Position numbers and translations under genes: made by a program. A stretch of DNA of 64,000 nt, taken from positions 36,917 through 100,916 of the forward strand of contig NZ_JACIAY010000013.1 in assembly GCF_014194975.1 (NCBI RefSeq), read 5' to 3'. The DNA is from Sphingomonas sp. BK580. GTDB lineage: Bacteria; Pseudomonadota; Alphaproteobacteria; Sphingomonadales; Sphingomonadaceae. The first letter of the stretch is position 1, and each line of letters opens with the position of its first letter. Of the stretch, positions 1 to 9,889 are shown in pieces. Below the pieces are notes generated by a model, which was given only the letters and a program-made list of their open reading frames with translations, was not told the DNA's origin and did no database searches.

Positions 1-1
1 C

Positions 2-349
2 GATGCCGACTGCGGCAACGGCGCGCTGCTGATCGAGGCGGCGCGAGAGGCACGGGCGCTCGGCTTTACCGCCATCGAGGCGCGCGGCATCGATGGTTCG
101 CCGGCGATGATCGCGCGCGCGCGCTCGGCTGCAGGCATGATGCGTGACGGTGCGATCGGCCTCACTTTTGACCAGGCCGACATGGCGCAGGCGCTTGCCC
201 AGGAGGCGGTCTTCCCGGCCGACATCGTGCTTTGGCACGGCACCGCGCGCGACGATCATCGGGCGGGTCTCAGCGGATTGCTCGCAGCCGCGGGTGAGCG
301 CGTGATCGGTGATCCGGCCGCCGTGGCGATCGGAGGTATGCTCGCGTGA
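2..349 (+). CDS. SAM-dependent methyltransferase, C-terminal part (5' end outside window)
   Basis: The frame is open from the first bases of the window, so only the last 115 residues are present. The visible part starts with DADCGNG, a glycine-rich SAM-binding loop (motif I). About 25 residues later comes GIDGSPAMI, which fits the acidic end of strand beta-2 of a class I methyltransferase. The stop codon overlaps the GTG start of the next gene, so the two are probably translationally coupled with lysA downstream. The substrate cannot be told from this fragment. Family call fairly sure, function unknown. Confidence 0.6.
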   Translation, partial: DADCGNGALLIEAAREARALGFTAIEARGIDGSPAMIARARSAAGMMRDGAIGLTFDQADMAQALAQEAVFPADIVLWHGTARDDHRAGLSGLLAAAGERVIGDPAAVAIGGMLA

Positions 350-609
350 CCCATCGCGACCTCGCCTGGAAGGCCACCGGCTTTGCCCTGTTCGCCGGCG
401 CCTGCACCGCCTGCCTGATGCTGGACCGATCGCCGCTGATGGTGCCGCTCTTCATCGTCGCCCTGCTCGGCCTGCCGCTGATGGTACACGGCAAGCGCGT
501 GGCGCAGGTATTCCGCGCTGAGCGGCGCGGCCACTATCATACCGCGACTGCGGTCCATGCCGCACGCGTGCGTCGGCGTGGGCAGAACAGCGACGGCTTC
601 GGCCTGTGA
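346..609 (+). CDS. Small membrane protein upstream of lysA, function unknown
   Basis: This 87-residue protein starts at a GTG that overlaps the preceding stop. GGAGG lies 9 bases upstream of it. Residues about 9-45 form two hydrophobic stretches (a Cys-containing one and one starting PLFIVALLGLPL), followed by a basic tail, so it is probably a small inner-membrane protein. Its own stop overlaps the GTG proposed as the lysA start. The three genes therefore form a stop-start coupled string. I do not recognise a named family. Confidence 0.55.
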   Translation: MTHRDLAWKATGFALFAGACTACLMLDRSPLMVPLFIVALLGLPLMVHGKRVAQVFRAERRGHYHTATAVHAARVRRRGQNSDGFGL

Positions 610-1856
610 GCGACGGATCGTCGATGAGCTTCTTTGCGTACAAGCAAGGTACCCTCCACGCCGAGGACGTGACGCTGGCAGCGATCGCGGAGGCGGTCGG
701 CACGCCGGTGCACGTCTACTCGGCCGCAGCGCTGCGCCATGCAGCGGACGCGTTTCGCTCGGCGCTGCGGACGCTGCCTGCGGCCCGCTTCGCCTTCGCC
801 GTGAAGGCCAATCCGAACAGCGCGGTGCTGCGCCTGCTCGCCGGGCGCGGCTTCGGTGCCGACATCGTCTCGGGTGGCGAGCTGCGCCGTGCGCTCGACG
901 CAGGCATGGCGCCGGCCGGCATCGTCTTCTCGGGCGTCGGCAAGACCGACCGCGAGCTCAGCGATGCGCTCGACGCCGACATCGGCCAGTTCAACCTCGA
1001 GCTGGAGGAGGAGGGGCGGGTGCTTTCGCGTCTTGCGTACGCTCGGGGTCGGCGCGCGCCGGCGGTGCTGCGCGTCAACCCCGACGTCGACGCGGGCACC
1101 CACGCCAAGATCTCGACCGGTCGCCGCGAGAACAAGTTCGGCGTGAGCATCGCCGATGCCGCCGACATCTACGACCGGCTGGGCCGGCTCGACGGGCTGC
1201 ATCTGCAGGGGTTGGCGCTTCACATCGGCAGCCAGCTCAGCGACCTCGCTCCGCTCGAGGCGGCATACCGCCGCGTCGGCGAGCTCATCCTCGAGCTTCG
1301 TGCGCGCGGGCATGTCATCACCCGCGTCGATCTGGGTGGAGGGCTCGGCATCCCGTACCGCGAGGAAGATCATATCCCTTCGCTGACCGACTATGCCGCC
1401 ATGGTCGCGCGCGTCTCCGCGCAGTGGAATGTCGGACTGACCTTCGAGCCTGGACGGATCATTGCCGGGCTTGCCGGCGTCCTCATGACGCGCGTCATCT
1501 GGGTGAAGCCGGGTACTGCGGCTCCGTTCGTGATCGTCGATGCGGCGATGAACGATCTGGCGCGGCCGGCGATGTACGGCGCCTACCACCGCTTCGCCGC
1601 CGTTCAGCCCTCCGGCGAGACGATGGTCGCCAATCTGGCTGGTCCGGTCTGCGAGACCGGCGACACCTTCGGCTTGAACCAGGAGATCGACCGGGTTGCG
1701 CGAGGCGATCTGGCGGTCTTCCATGCGACCGGTGCCTACGGCGCCTCGATGGCCTCCAGCTACAACTGCCGTCCGCTGAGCCCGCAGGTGCTCGTCGACG
1801 GGGAGGACTTCAAGGTTGTCAGTGAGCGTGCGCTGTCTGCCGAGTACGCAGCATGA
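606..1856 (+). CDS. lysA: Diaminopimelate decarboxylase
   Basis: This PLP enzyme converts meso-diaminopimelate to L-lysine, the last step of lysine synthesis, in the cytoplasm. The 416 residues match the usual LysA length. Seen: FAVKANP with the PLP lysine at K67, HIGSQ, GGGLG in the barrel phosphate-binding loop, EPGR, the conserved region around MNDLARPAMYGAYH, and GPVCETGD with the active-site Cys contributed across the dimer. The GTG at 606 overlaps the previous stop. An ATG at 624 (residue 7) is an equally reasonable start because the conserved part begins there. Confident call. Confidence 0.93.
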   Translation: MSDGSSMSFFAYKQGTLHAEDVTLAAIAEAVGTPVHVYSAAALRHAADAFRSALRTLPAARFAFAVKANPNSAVLRLLAGRGFGADIVSGGELRRALDAGMAPAGIVFSGVGKTDRELSDALDADIGQFNLELEEEGRVLSRLAYARGRRAPAVLRVNPDVDAGTHAKISTGRRENKFGVSIADAADIYDRLGRLDGLHLQGLALHIGSQLSDLAPLEAAYRRVGELILELRARGHVITRVDLGGGLGIPYREEDHIPSLTDYAAMVARVSAQWNVGLTFEPGRIIAGLAGVLMTRVIWVKPGTAAPFVIVDAAMNDLARPAMYGAYHRFAAVQPSGETMVANLAGPVCETGDTFGLNQEIDRVARGDLAVFHATGAYGASMASSYNCRPLSPQVLVDGEDFKVVSERALSAEYAA

Positions 1857-2044
1857 TGAGAACCAGTTGGTCGGCGGGGGAGAGTAGGGTGAGGGCCTGC
1901 ATGCCTCGCCCCGAGAAGCTACTGCGACCGATACGCCACTTCTTCTCATGACCGGAGGTGGTGAGGCTCGTCCTGATCCGGGGCGGAAAGGGGGCACGCC
2001 ACCTTCACGCGACCCACCTTCCTTGGGGGCTGTCACCTGAGTTG

Positions 2045-3910
2045 CTAAGGCTGCGGCACTATCGGCAGCGTCACGAACGATGATCTGTCGGGTTCGGCGT
2101 AGATGCGGTTGGTCGCCGGCACGAAATCGCTGTCTCGGGCTGCGTAGATGTTCGGCAGGAACTTCTGCGGGTTGCGGTCGATCACCGGAAACCAGCTCGC
2201 CTGGACCTGCACCATGATCCGATGCCCCTTCAGGAACATGTGAGCGCGATCGCGCAGCGGTATCGGCCAGGTCGTTGGCCGATCTGGGGTCAGGGGTTGC
2301 GGTCGCGCATAGTCGGTGAGGTAACGACCCCGGCGCACCTCCATCGCGATGGGTAGTTGGTAGCCGCGCATCGCCTCGGGTGTCGCATTCTCCGGGTAGA
2401 CGTCGATGAGCTTGAGGACGAGGTCGCCGTCGCTGCCGCTGGTTGATGCGATCAGCGTGGCGCTCACCTCTCCGTCGACACGCACGTCATGATCCAGCGG
2501 CGCGCTGACATAGGTGAGGACGTCGGGACGGTGATCCACAAAGCGCTGGTCCAAGGTCTCCCACGTCGCCCAGCCTTCGGAACTGAACGTCGGTGTGATC
2601 GGCCGCGGCCGATACGGGACGGGGTTGGCCGGGTCCGACACGAAGGAGCGCGGCGGGGTGCGCCCTTCCAGCGCGCCGGGCGGCGTGAACGAAAGGCTGC
2701 CGTCCGAATGGAAGTAGAGCCGCGTCGGTTGCGCCTCGACCGGCGGCCAGCGCGGAAACTCACGCCAGACATTGCTGCCGGTTTCGTAGATCTTCGCCTG
2801 CCATGCCGGCTTCGCACCTCTGCCGAACAGCCAGAAGCGGAAGAAAGGCGCCTGGATGTCGCGGCGGAACTGCACCCCGGTCTGCTGCTGGCCCAAGGGT
2901 ACGTTGCCGAGCCTGTCCCCCGTCGTCAGCGCCCAGCTGCCATGGGTCCAGGGACCTGCGACCATCTGGTTGATCCCTTCCGGATCGCGTCGTGCGCCGG
3001 CGCGATAGACCTGCCAGGGACCCCATGGGTCCTCCTGATCCCAGAAGCCCGCCACGGTCAGGGTCGGTATGCGAGCGCCAGGCAGCTTCTCCGCCCAGGC
3101 TTGCGCCTTCCAGTAAGCGTCGCGATCCGGATGGTCGACGATGTCGTTCCACGCCTGCAGGTTCCCGCCCAGACGCTTCTTCGCGTTCGCGACCGATCCC
3201 AGGCGCAGGTACCATTCGTAGGTGTCGTAGCTGTCGAAGGCGAAGGGTGCGTTGGCGTTCTTCTCCGATTGCTCGAGCACCGCATATTCGAAGGCGTAGC
3301 TTAGACGGAGCGCGCCATAGCGGTGGATGTCGTCGTTCAGGAACAGGTCGGTTGGCGCGGCCTGATCGCTTACGGCCTTCAGCGCGGGGTGCGGACGCAG
3401 TAGCGCCAATCCTGCGGTCAGGCCGGAATAGGAGATCCCGATCATCCCGACCTTGCCGCTGTTTGCGGGAACGTGCGACACAAGCCAGTCGATCGTGTCG
3501 TAGGCGTCGGTCGCTTCGTCGATCGCCTTCGGATCGTCGAGATCGACCTTGGTCGACACGATGAACTCCCCTTCGGACTTGAACCGGCCACGCAAGTTCT
3601 GAAAAACCAGGATGTAGCCGTCCTTGGCAAGCTCGGCATAGCCCTCGGGCAATTCCGTCTTTTCGGGAACGCCATATGGCGTGCGCCGAAGCAGCATCGG
3701 CAGATTCCCCGCCCGGCCCACCGGTCGCAGGATCACCGTCTGCAACCGGGTGCCATCGCGCATCGGGATCATCACCTCCTGCCGGGTGAATGGGGAAGCA
3801 GGAATGGGGAGGGCGAGACGACGACCCTGTGTCGGCGCCGTTCCGACGATGCCTACTAGGAGCGAGCACGCAAGCCCGACACCGACGCGGCTCCACGACT
3901 TCGGATGCAT
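2045..3910 (-). CDS. Secreted S15/CocE-type peptidase or hydrolase
   Basis: This 621-residue protein has an N-terminal signal peptide (hydrophobic residues about 9-25) and so acts in the periplasm or outside the cell. It has the alpha/beta-hydrolase fold of Xaa-Pro dipeptidyl peptidases and cocaine esterase. The nucleophile motif is GISYSG near residue 160. The early MIPMRDGTRLQTVILRP segment and a C-terminal jelly-roll region (about residue 390 on) are typical of CocE/NonD proteins. It starts 2 bases after the permease stop, as last gene of the leftward dgc-like operon. A peptidase at this place could release acyl or aminoacyl D-Glu compounds, but that is inference. Confidence 0.8.
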   Translation of the reverse strand: MHPKSWSRVGVGLACSLLVGIVGTAPTQGRRLALPIPASPFTRQEVMIPMRDGTRLQTVILRPVGRAGNLPMLLRRTPYGVPEKTELPEGYAELAKDGYILVFQNLRGRFKSEGEFIVSTKVDLDDPKAIDEATDAYDTIDWLVSHVPANSGKVGMIGISYSGLTAGLALLRPHPALKAVSDQAAPTDLFLNDDIHRYGALRLSYAFEYAVLEQSEKNANAPFAFDSYDTYEWYLRLGSVANAKKRLGGNLQAWNDIVDHPDRDAYWKAQAWAEKLPGARIPTLTVAGFWDQEDPWGPWQVYRAGARRDPEGINQMVAGPWTHGSWALTTGDRLGNVPLGQQQTGVQFRRDIQAPFFRFWLFGRGAKPAWQAKIYETGSNVWREFPRWPPVEAQPTRLYFHSDGSLSFTPPGALEGRTPPRSFVSDPANPVPYRPRPITPTFSSEGWATWETLDQRFVDHRPDVLTYVSAPLDHDVRVDGEVSATLIASTSGSDGDLVLKLIDVYPENATPEAMRGYQLPIAMEVRRGRYLTDYARPQPLTPDRPTTWPIPLRDRAHMFLKGHRIMVQVQASWFPVIDRNPQKFLPNIYAARDSDFVPATNRIYAEPDRSSFVTLPIVPQP

Positions 3911-3912
3911 GG

Positions 3913-5088
3913 TTATCCCCTCAACTGCCTAGGCTTGTTTCGGTCGCGCGATCCCGACGCGATGTGCTCACCCGTCCAGATGCTGTAAACGCCCCGCGTC
4001 AACAGCGGTGCGACATAGACCAGGATCAGAATGCCTGCGAGCAGCCGGTATCCGCGCGCGATCAGCGCCACGAGACCGAAATGCTGCGCGAGCAGCATGC
4101 ACATCGTTAAAAGCGCCAGCGCGATCACCGCGCGGGCCTGCCTGCCCAGCGCGGTCCCGCGGCGCGTCAGCCACGCAGCCGAGATGCGCTCGTTGATCGC
4201 ATGAACTCCGCCCGTTCCGCTTTCCAGCAGTGCCGCGAAGATCGTCAACTGGAACAACAGGTGGAAGGCCGGGCGGTCCAGACGGGTGAGCAGGAAGTCC
4301 GATGGCAGAACCTCGTGGGAGATACCGGGCAGGAACGCGCACATGCAGATGAAGAAGAGGATGGCGGGCAGCATGGCGAGCGGACCTGCAGCGATGCCGG
4401 CGATCACCGCGTCACGGCTGCTGGTGAAATGGCGGGTCACGGGCAGGATCACGACCGCGCCGATGATGTTGTATCCGGCATAAGTGATCCCACCGATGGG
4501 CCAGTCGGAGGGCGTGGCCACCGCGCTCCTGAAGCCGAGGGAGATACGATCGCCGAAGCTCGTCAGCGCGAACACCAGGAATAGCGCGTAGGCGCCGTAC
4601 AGAAGGATTGAGACATAGGCGAACAGGCGTTCCACCCCGCTGTTGCCGAACGCCGACACGGCCGCGATCGCCACCATCAGCAGCAGCGTGCCGATGACAG
4701 GGGCCAGCCCCACCGCCGCGTACAGGATCGCCCCTGCTGCCGCGCCGTACACCGCCAGGATGAGCACGATGAAACACGCGTAAGCGCATTCGAAGACAAT
4801 CCATCCGCGGCCGAGAAGAGCTTGGAAGAAGCCGCGATAGTCACGCGTGCCTGTCTCGCGTGCGAACAGGAAGGTGACCACGCACACTACGCTCCAGATC
4901 AGCGTGGCGAGGCACAGCGCAGCCAAGCCGCCCCACGGGCCGGCGGGCAGGAAGAACTCGGCGATCTCGCGGCCGGTGGCATAGCCACCACCGATCACCA
5001 CCGCCTTGAACGCGAGGCCCGGCAGGATCAGCCGCTTGAACAGGCTGGCGTCCTCCAGCGTACCGGTCGTTGCCGTCATGCCATGCAA
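3913..5088 (-). CDS. YkvI-family (COG3949-like) inner-membrane permease
   Basis: A 391-residue integral membrane protein with about ten hydrophobic segments. An early GGGYATGREIAEFF segment and a later GTGGVHAINERI segment are typical of YkvI-like proteins, which resemble LeuT-fold amino-acid carriers. The start overlaps the end of the DUF1611 gene by 13 bases, showing translational coupling. Together with that neighbour it probably moves the amino acid or N-acyl amino acid handled by the pathway. No member of the family has a transport substrate I can cite with certainty. Confidence 0.75.
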   Translation of the reverse strand: MHGMTATTGTLEDASLFKRLILPGLAFKAVVIGGGYATGREIAEFFLPAGPWGGLAALCLATLIWSVVCVVTFLFARETGTRDYRGFFQALLGRGWIVFECAYACFIVLILAVYGAAAGAILYAAVGLAPVIGTLLLMVAIAAVSAFGNSGVERLFAYVSILLYGAYALFLVFALTSFGDRISLGFRSAVATPSDWPIGGITYAGYNIIGAVVILPVTRHFTSSRDAVIAGIAAGPLAMLPAILFFICMCAFLPGISHEVLPSDFLLTRLDRPAFHLLFQLTIFAALLESGTGGVHAINERISAAWLTRRGTALGRQARAVIALALLTMCMLLAQHFGLVALIARGYRLLAGILILVYVAPLLTRGVYSIWTGEHIASGSRDRNKPRQLRG

Positions 5089-6146
5089 GCATCGAGCAGG
5101 GCTTCGAGGCGGGGGCCGCCGCGGATCGGGTCGGCCGCGGGGACCGACAGGCGGCGTGTGACTTCCTCGATCGCTGCGTCGGCGGCAGCGGGATCAAGGT
5201 GCATGGTGTTGAGGCTGACTCCGGCACAACGGATCGCCGGGCTGGTGAGGCTGCCGAGCGCAACGGTCTGCTCGATCAGCAGCTCGAGCGAAGGGGTGGG
5301 CAGGCCTGGGTGGCCTAGGATGTCCTGTCGGCCCGGCTGGTGGCACGCGATGAACAGATCGGGCTGGCTGCCATGAAGCAGGCCCAAGCTGACGCCGGCA
5401 TACGAAGGATGGAACAGCGATCCTTGTCCCTCGATGACATCAACATGCGAGGGATCGGCGGCGGGGCTGAGCGACTCGGCGGCTCCGGCGACGAAGTCGG
5501 ACACGACCGCGTCGATCGGGATGCCCTCGCCCGCGATCATGATCCCTGTCTGACCCGTCGCCCGGAAGTCCGCGGCGATGCCGCGGGCCCGCAGTCCTCG
5601 CGCCACCGCCAGCGCCGTGTACTTCTTGCCTAGCGCGCAATCAGTGCCGACAGTCAGGATCCGCCTGCCCGAACGGCGTCGGCCCGAGGCGATAGGAATG
5701 TCGGCGGGAGGCACGCGTACGTCGAACAACCGGCGCCCGTATCGCTCCGCCGCCTTCTGAAGCTCGGGTACATCCGTCAGCCGCGAGTGCATGCCCGCTA
5801 CCAAGTCCAGCCCCGCTCCGAGTGCATTCAGCAGCGCGGGCAACCAGCTGGGCGGGATCACGCCGCCGATATTGGCGACGCCGATCAGCAGGCCGAGCGC
5901 ACCTGCCGCCACCGCCTGCTCGGGCCGCAGTTCCGGCAGTCCGGTCGTCACCGTCGCGCCAGGCAGACTGAACTGTCCGACGCAGCGATCACGCGCCCAA
6001 TCCCGCAGCCCGAAGGCGGTCTTCGCGTATGCCGGTTCGGTCGTGTCGCCGAGGAACAGCAGATAGGGCGACGGCAAGCGCGTCGACGTGCCCCCGCGCG
6101 GCCCGGAGACCCGGATCGTATCGTCAGCCAAGTTCATCTCTCCCAT
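5076..6146 (-). CDS. dgcN: DUF1611 protein, D-glutamate N-acetyltransferase type (DgcN)
   Basis: A 356-residue DUF1611 protein with an N-terminal domain (residues about 25-150) and a P-loop-like segment GTDCALGKKYTA at residues 167-178. Later conserved stretches are TGQTGIMI and VIEGQGSLFHPSYAG. DUF1611 proteins of the DgcN type are reported to N-acetylate D-glutamate, and the enolase-family partner DgcA then racemises N-acetyl-D-Glu. Here that partner lies at 10787-11800 in the same locus. The ATG at 6146 lies 20 bases after the TonB receptor gene; a second ATG at 6137 is possible. The family is certain, the DgcN role is likely from context. Confidence 0.8.
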   Translation of the reverse strand: MGEMNLADDTIRVSGPRGGTSTRLPSPYLLFLGDTTEPAYAKTAFGLRDWARDRCVGQFSLPGATVTTGLPELRPEQAVAAGALGLLIGVANIGGVIPPSWLPALLNALGAGLDLVAGMHSRLTDVPELQKAAERYGRRLFDVRVPPADIPIASGRRRSGRRILTVGTDCALGKKYTALAVARGLRARGIAADFRATGQTGIMIAGEGIPIDAVVSDFVAGAAESLSPAADPSHVDVIEGQGSLFHPSYAGVSLGLLHGSQPDLFIACHQPGRQDILGHPGLPTPSLELLIEQTVALGSLTSPAIRCAGVSLNTMHLDPAAADAAIEEVTRRLSVPAADPIRGGPRLEALLDACMA

Positions 6147-6166
6147 CCGGTCGTCCGCCGTTTCCC

Positions 6167-8491
6167 TCAGTAGCGCGCTTCCAAGGCCAGACCGATCGTG
6201 CGGGGCTGTATCGGAATGATCGCGATAAAGGCGCGCGTGTTGGTGTCGTCGCGCACGTACTGCCGGTTGTTCTCGCCGTACCGGTTGGTGAGATTGCGCG
6301 CGTAGAGCCGGACCGTCCAGCGGTCGTCGACGGTGACCGACGCGTTGGCATCCAGGGCGGTGTATCCGCTGACCGGCAAAGCGTCCGGCGCGCTTTCCAC
6401 TAGCGAATAGCGCTTGCCGGTCCGGCGCAGCTCCAGCGCTGCGCTGCCGGTCGCGCTTTCGCTGATTGGCGCCTGATAGTCGACCCCGAGCGACCCGCTG
6501 AACTTGGGCGTGTTCGGCAAGCGGTCGCCATCGAGACCGCCCACAAGCGCCGGCGTATCGGCGGTGAGCCGCGCATCGGTATAGGAGCCGGTCGCGGCCA
6601 GGGTCAGCCCGGTTATCGGCCTCACGTACAGCGATCCCTCGACGCCCTTGCTGACGGCGGTGCCCGCATTAGTGGCATAGCTGGACGTCCCGGTGCTGCC
6701 GCTAACCTGGATGTCCTTCCAGTCCATGTAGAATCCGGCCACGTCGATCGACAGCAATCGATCGAGCAGATCGGCCTTCAGGCCGATCTCGTAATTGGTC
6801 AACCGGTCCGATCTCACGAATGGAGGTACCAGCGGAAAGACGATGTTCGGTCCTCCGGGTCGATATCCAGTGGCGATTCGTCCATACAGCATCGCCTGAT
6901 CGGTCAGATGGATCTGCGGGCTGATGCTGTAGGTTACTACATCCTCCTTCACGTTGCCCGGGTTGGCCTCTGCGTCAGCCAGAGGCCCGGACACGGTCGG
7001 GTTGAACCGCTGCGTGTTCTTGGCCCAGCGAAGCCCGCCTGTCAGCGCGAACATGCTGTTGAAATGGAACGTTGCGTTCGCGAAGGCCGCGTACTCCCGG
7101 TAGCGGGTCGGCAACGAGATGTCGGCCAGCGGATCGACGTCGGGAATGGAATTGCCCGTGGCGAAGTCGTATGCGTTTACCAGCTGCGTGTTGCGGCTAT
7201 TCTCGTGAGTGTAGAAACCGCCCAGCACCCATTCGAAGCGATCGCTGGAGGAGGAGGTCAGCCGAACCTCCTGCGTGACCTTCTTGAGGTCGAGACCCAA
7301 TCGGAACGGGGTGACCGCGGGGGGCAACCCGTATTGCGGAATGATGAGGCCCAGCGCATTGGTCGCATCCTGCACCTGACGGGTGCGCGACTTGCTGTAC
7401 GAGGTGACCGAGGTGAGCGTCGCGAAGCCCAGATCGTAATTCAGTGAAGCCGAATAGAAGTCGAAACTTTTGCGGAAGGGCTCCGGGTAGAAGTTGTTGT
7501 TGGACCAGCCGTTGCCGATCCTTCGCCCGTTGAGGTTGGCCGCGATGATCGCGTTGCCGTCGCTGTTAACATCCTGCCAGATGCCGCTCAGGCGTGCGGA
7601 GAACCTGTCGTTCGGCTTCCATTCCAGACTGACGCGACCGCCATACTGGTCGAACGAGTTCTGATCGCGCTGTCCGAGGGCGGGGACGTCGATGTAACCT
7701 GGCGTCCTGCGGTAGGCGAAGCTGCCTGTGGCCGCGAGCTGGTCGCTGATCAGGGGGATGTTGACCATCGCCTGACCGGCCCACCCCGCCCGGCCGGCGC
7801 GATCTATTCCGAAGACTTCCCCTCCGCCTCGAACGCCGAACCGGTGCGTGTCGGGGGTCGTCGTGGTGTACTTCAGCAGGCCGCCGATCGAGCTCGCGCC
7901 GTAGAGCGTGCCCTGGGGACCGCGGAGCACCTCGATCTGCTGAACATCGTAAGGCAGGAGGTCGAGCGAGAAGAGCCCGGATCGCGCCCAGATGCCGCTC
8001 GACCCGACCGGCGCATCGTCCACATAGATGCCCACCGTCTGCGTCCCGGTCAGGGTCGCGACGCCGCGCAGCGTCACTGTCGCCTGCCCGGGCGATCCGC
8101 CGCTTGTGACCTGAAATCCTGGCACATAGGCGCTGTAATCGGCCAGTGAGCTTGCCCCCTGACGCTGCAGCGCTTCTCCCGTCACGACGCTGATCGAGAT
8201 TGGCACGTCGCGCAGGATCTCCGATCTCTTCTGGGCGGTGACCACGATGTCGCCGCCCGTGGCGGTGGCGCCGTTCAGCGTCGGATCATCCTGCGCTCGA
8301 CCGGGCTGGGCAGTGCCGGTCTTGGTCGTCGAGGCCAGGGCCGGATCGATCTGAGCGGTGTCGCTCCGGTCGTTGACGGCCATGGGTGCGGCCCCGTTCT
8401 TCCGGCTGGTCTGTGCCGTAGCAGGCGCGATGGCGATGACGCTGGCGACGCCAATCAAGGATACGTAGGCAAGCTTGCTCCCAATTCGCAT
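6167..8491 (-). CDS. TonB-dependent outer-membrane receptor
   Basis: I chose the ATG at 8491, which gives a 774-residue precursor beginning MRIGSKLAYVSLIGVASV with a clear signal peptide ending near ATAQ. The open frame continues upstream but the extra residues are not signal-like. A TonB-box-like GDIVVTAQKR precedes the plug (VPISISVVTGEALQRQG), and the rest is a 22-strand barrel pattern ending in aromatic LEARY. It sits between a POT-type transporter and DgcN, so peptides or acylated amino acids are likelier substrates than siderophores. That substrate is inference. Confidence 0.88.
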   Translation of the reverse strand: MRIGSKLAYVSLIGVASVIAIAPATAQTSRKNGAAPMAVNDRSDTAQIDPALASTTKTGTAQPGRAQDDPTLNGATATGGDIVVTAQKRSEILRDVPISISVVTGEALQRQGASSLADYSAYVPGFQVTSGGSPGQATVTLRGVATLTGTQTVGIYVDDAPVGSSGIWARSGLFSLDLLPYDVQQIEVLRGPQGTLYGASSIGGLLKYTTTTPDTHRFGVRGGGEVFGIDRAGRAGWAGQAMVNIPLISDQLAATGSFAYRRTPGYIDVPALGQRDQNSFDQYGGRVSLEWKPNDRFSARLSGIWQDVNSDGNAIIAANLNGRRIGNGWSNNNFYPEPFRKSFDFYSASLNYDLGFATLTSVTSYSKSRTRQVQDATNALGLIIPQYGLPPAVTPFRLGLDLKKVTQEVRLTSSSSDRFEWVLGGFYTHENSRNTQLVNAYDFATGNSIPDVDPLADISLPTRYREYAAFANATFHFNSMFALTGGLRWAKNTQRFNPTVSGPLADAEANPGNVKEDVVTYSISPQIHLTDQAMLYGRIATGYRPGGPNIVFPLVPPFVRSDRLTNYEIGLKADLLDRLLSIDVAGFYMDWKDIQVSGSTGTSSYATNAGTAVSKGVEGSLYVRPITGLTLAATGSYTDARLTADTPALVGGLDGDRLPNTPKFSGSLGVDYQAPISESATGSAALELRRTGKRYSLVESAPDALPVSGYTALDANASVTVDDRWTVRLYARNLTNRYGENNRQYVRDDTNTRAFIAIIPIQPRTIGLALEARY

Positions 8492-8557
8492 CGTGTGATC
8501 CCCTTCGACCATTTCCTTCTGCGCACCCGTCTCAGCCGCGTGACGTGTCACCACGGG

Positions 8558-9889
8558 TCAGGTCGATGGCGCCAGCATGTTGCCCGCATCGGCCTCGGAC
8601 GGTTCGCCTGCCCAAACGCTGAGGAGGTAGAGCACGCCGGCACCGGCCAGCACGGCCGCCGCGCCGATCGCGAAGAAGCTGGTGGCGGGAATGGACTCCC
8701 AGAATGCGCCGAGAATGCCGGCAAGCAGGCTGCCTATGAACTTGGCGATGTACCAGGCGCCCATGGCCATCCCGGCCATCTGGACAGGTGACAATGTCCC
8801 TACCAGCGTCAGCCCGAACGGGATGACCAGCAGCTCCCCAAGCGTGAGAAGGATCAGGTAGGCCATCACCCAGCCCATGCCGACCTGTCCGGCAGTGGCC
8901 GATTGCACGGCGGCAGCGGCGACCATCACGATCATGCCCAGACTTGCGACGACGCAGCCCAGACTCATGCGACGTAGCAGGGTGCGGTTGTCCGGATGCG
9001 CGGCGGGCCGCCTCCAGAACTTCATCAGCAGAGGGGTTAGGCCGATGATCAATAGCGAGTTGACGGCTTGAAACCAGGTCGCGGGCACTTCGGTCCGGTG
9101 GCCGAACAAGGACACGGACCGGTCGGTCTGATTCTCGATCCACAGAGCGACGACGTTGCCGCTCTGCTCATATCCGATCCGGAAGAGGATCACCGCCGCC
9201 ACTACGACGAAAAGCGTCCGCAGGTTCTGCCGATCCATCCGCGTGAGTTTCGCGTCCGTGGCCATGTGCGAACCGGCGGGACGCGCCGGCTCGGGCGGCA
9301 GGAGGCGTCGTCCTGCCCGATAGATGATCAGTCCTATGAGCATGCCGATCCCGGCGGCGGCGAAGCCCCAATGCCAACCCAGTAGTTCGCCCAGCGAACC
9401 GCAGATCAGAGGCGCCAGAAAGCCGCCGAGATTGCTGCCCATGTAATACGCGCTGAACGCGGTTGCCTTGCGCGGGTCGTCGTCTGCGTAGAGGTGGCTC
9501 ACCTGGACCGCGAGCGGCGGCAGGAACAGGCCGTTGCCTGCCGCGACGAGGACCAGGGCAGGGAAGAGCAGTGGGGCGAACGCCATTGCGAAGTGGCCCA
9601 GCATCATCAGGATCCCACCCAGGACCACGCTGCGGGTGCGGCCAAGCCAGCGGTCAGCGATCATGCCGCCGAAGAAGGGGCTGAAGAAGGCAGCGGCGCC
9701 ATAGGCGCCGTATGCGAGCGACGACTTGGCCTGAGAAAGGCCGAGCTGCTGGGTCATGTAGTAGACCAGCATCGCCTGCAGGCCGAAGAACGAGAACTCG
9801 GCCCACATTTGGGTCAGGAACAGCACGGTCAGGCCACGGGGGTGACCGAAAAGGGTGTCCGAAGATCGCGATGGCAATCCGACCTCCAT
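8558..9889 (-). CDS. POT/PTR-type MFS peptide transporter
   Basis: The ATG at 9889 gives 443 residues. The open frame runs on to 10186 but would overlap the divergent regulator, and its extra N-terminus is low-complexity. About twelve TM segments are visible. The stretch EFSFFGLQAMLVYYM near residue 25 and the following FSPFFGGMIADRWLGRTRSV segment are hallmarks of proton-coupled oligopeptide transporters. It is probably the inner-membrane import step for di- or tripeptides delivered by the TonB receptor encoded next. It is the first gene of the leftward unit and is divergent from the XRE-cupin regulator. Confidence 0.85.
   Translation of the reverse strand: MEVGLPSRSSDTLFGHPRGLTVLFLTQMWAEFSFFGLQAMLVYYMTQQLGLSQAKSSLAYGAYGAAAFFSPFFGGMIADRWLGRTRSVVLGGILMMLGHFAMAFAPLLFPALVLVAAGNGLFLPPLAVQVSHLYADDDPRKATAFSAYYMGSNLGGFLAPLICGSLGELLGWHWGFAAAGIGMLIGLIIYRAGRRLLPPEPARPAGSHMATDAKLTRMDRQNLRTLFVVVAAVILFRIGYEQSGNVVALWIENQTDRSVSLFGHRTEVPATWFQAVNSLLIIGLTPLLMKFWRRPAAHPDNRTLLRRMSLGCVVASLGMIVMVAAAAVQSATAGQVGMGWVMAYLILLTLGELLVIPFGLTLVGTLSPVQMAGMAMGAWYIAKFIGSLLAGILGAFWESIPATSFFAIGAAAVLAGAGVLYLLSVWAGEPSEADAGNMLAPST

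Noticed and set aside
537..2036. 499-codon minus-strand open frame opposite lysA
   Set aside because: The lysA plus-strand frame has all its catalytic motifs. The minus frame is Arg/Gly/Asp-rich with no domain, as high-GC shadows are.
1857..2044. Search for a terminator between lysA and the convergent peptidase gene
   Set aside because: Short complementary stretches (around 1855-1862 and 1944-1950) are too far apart and lack a T run.
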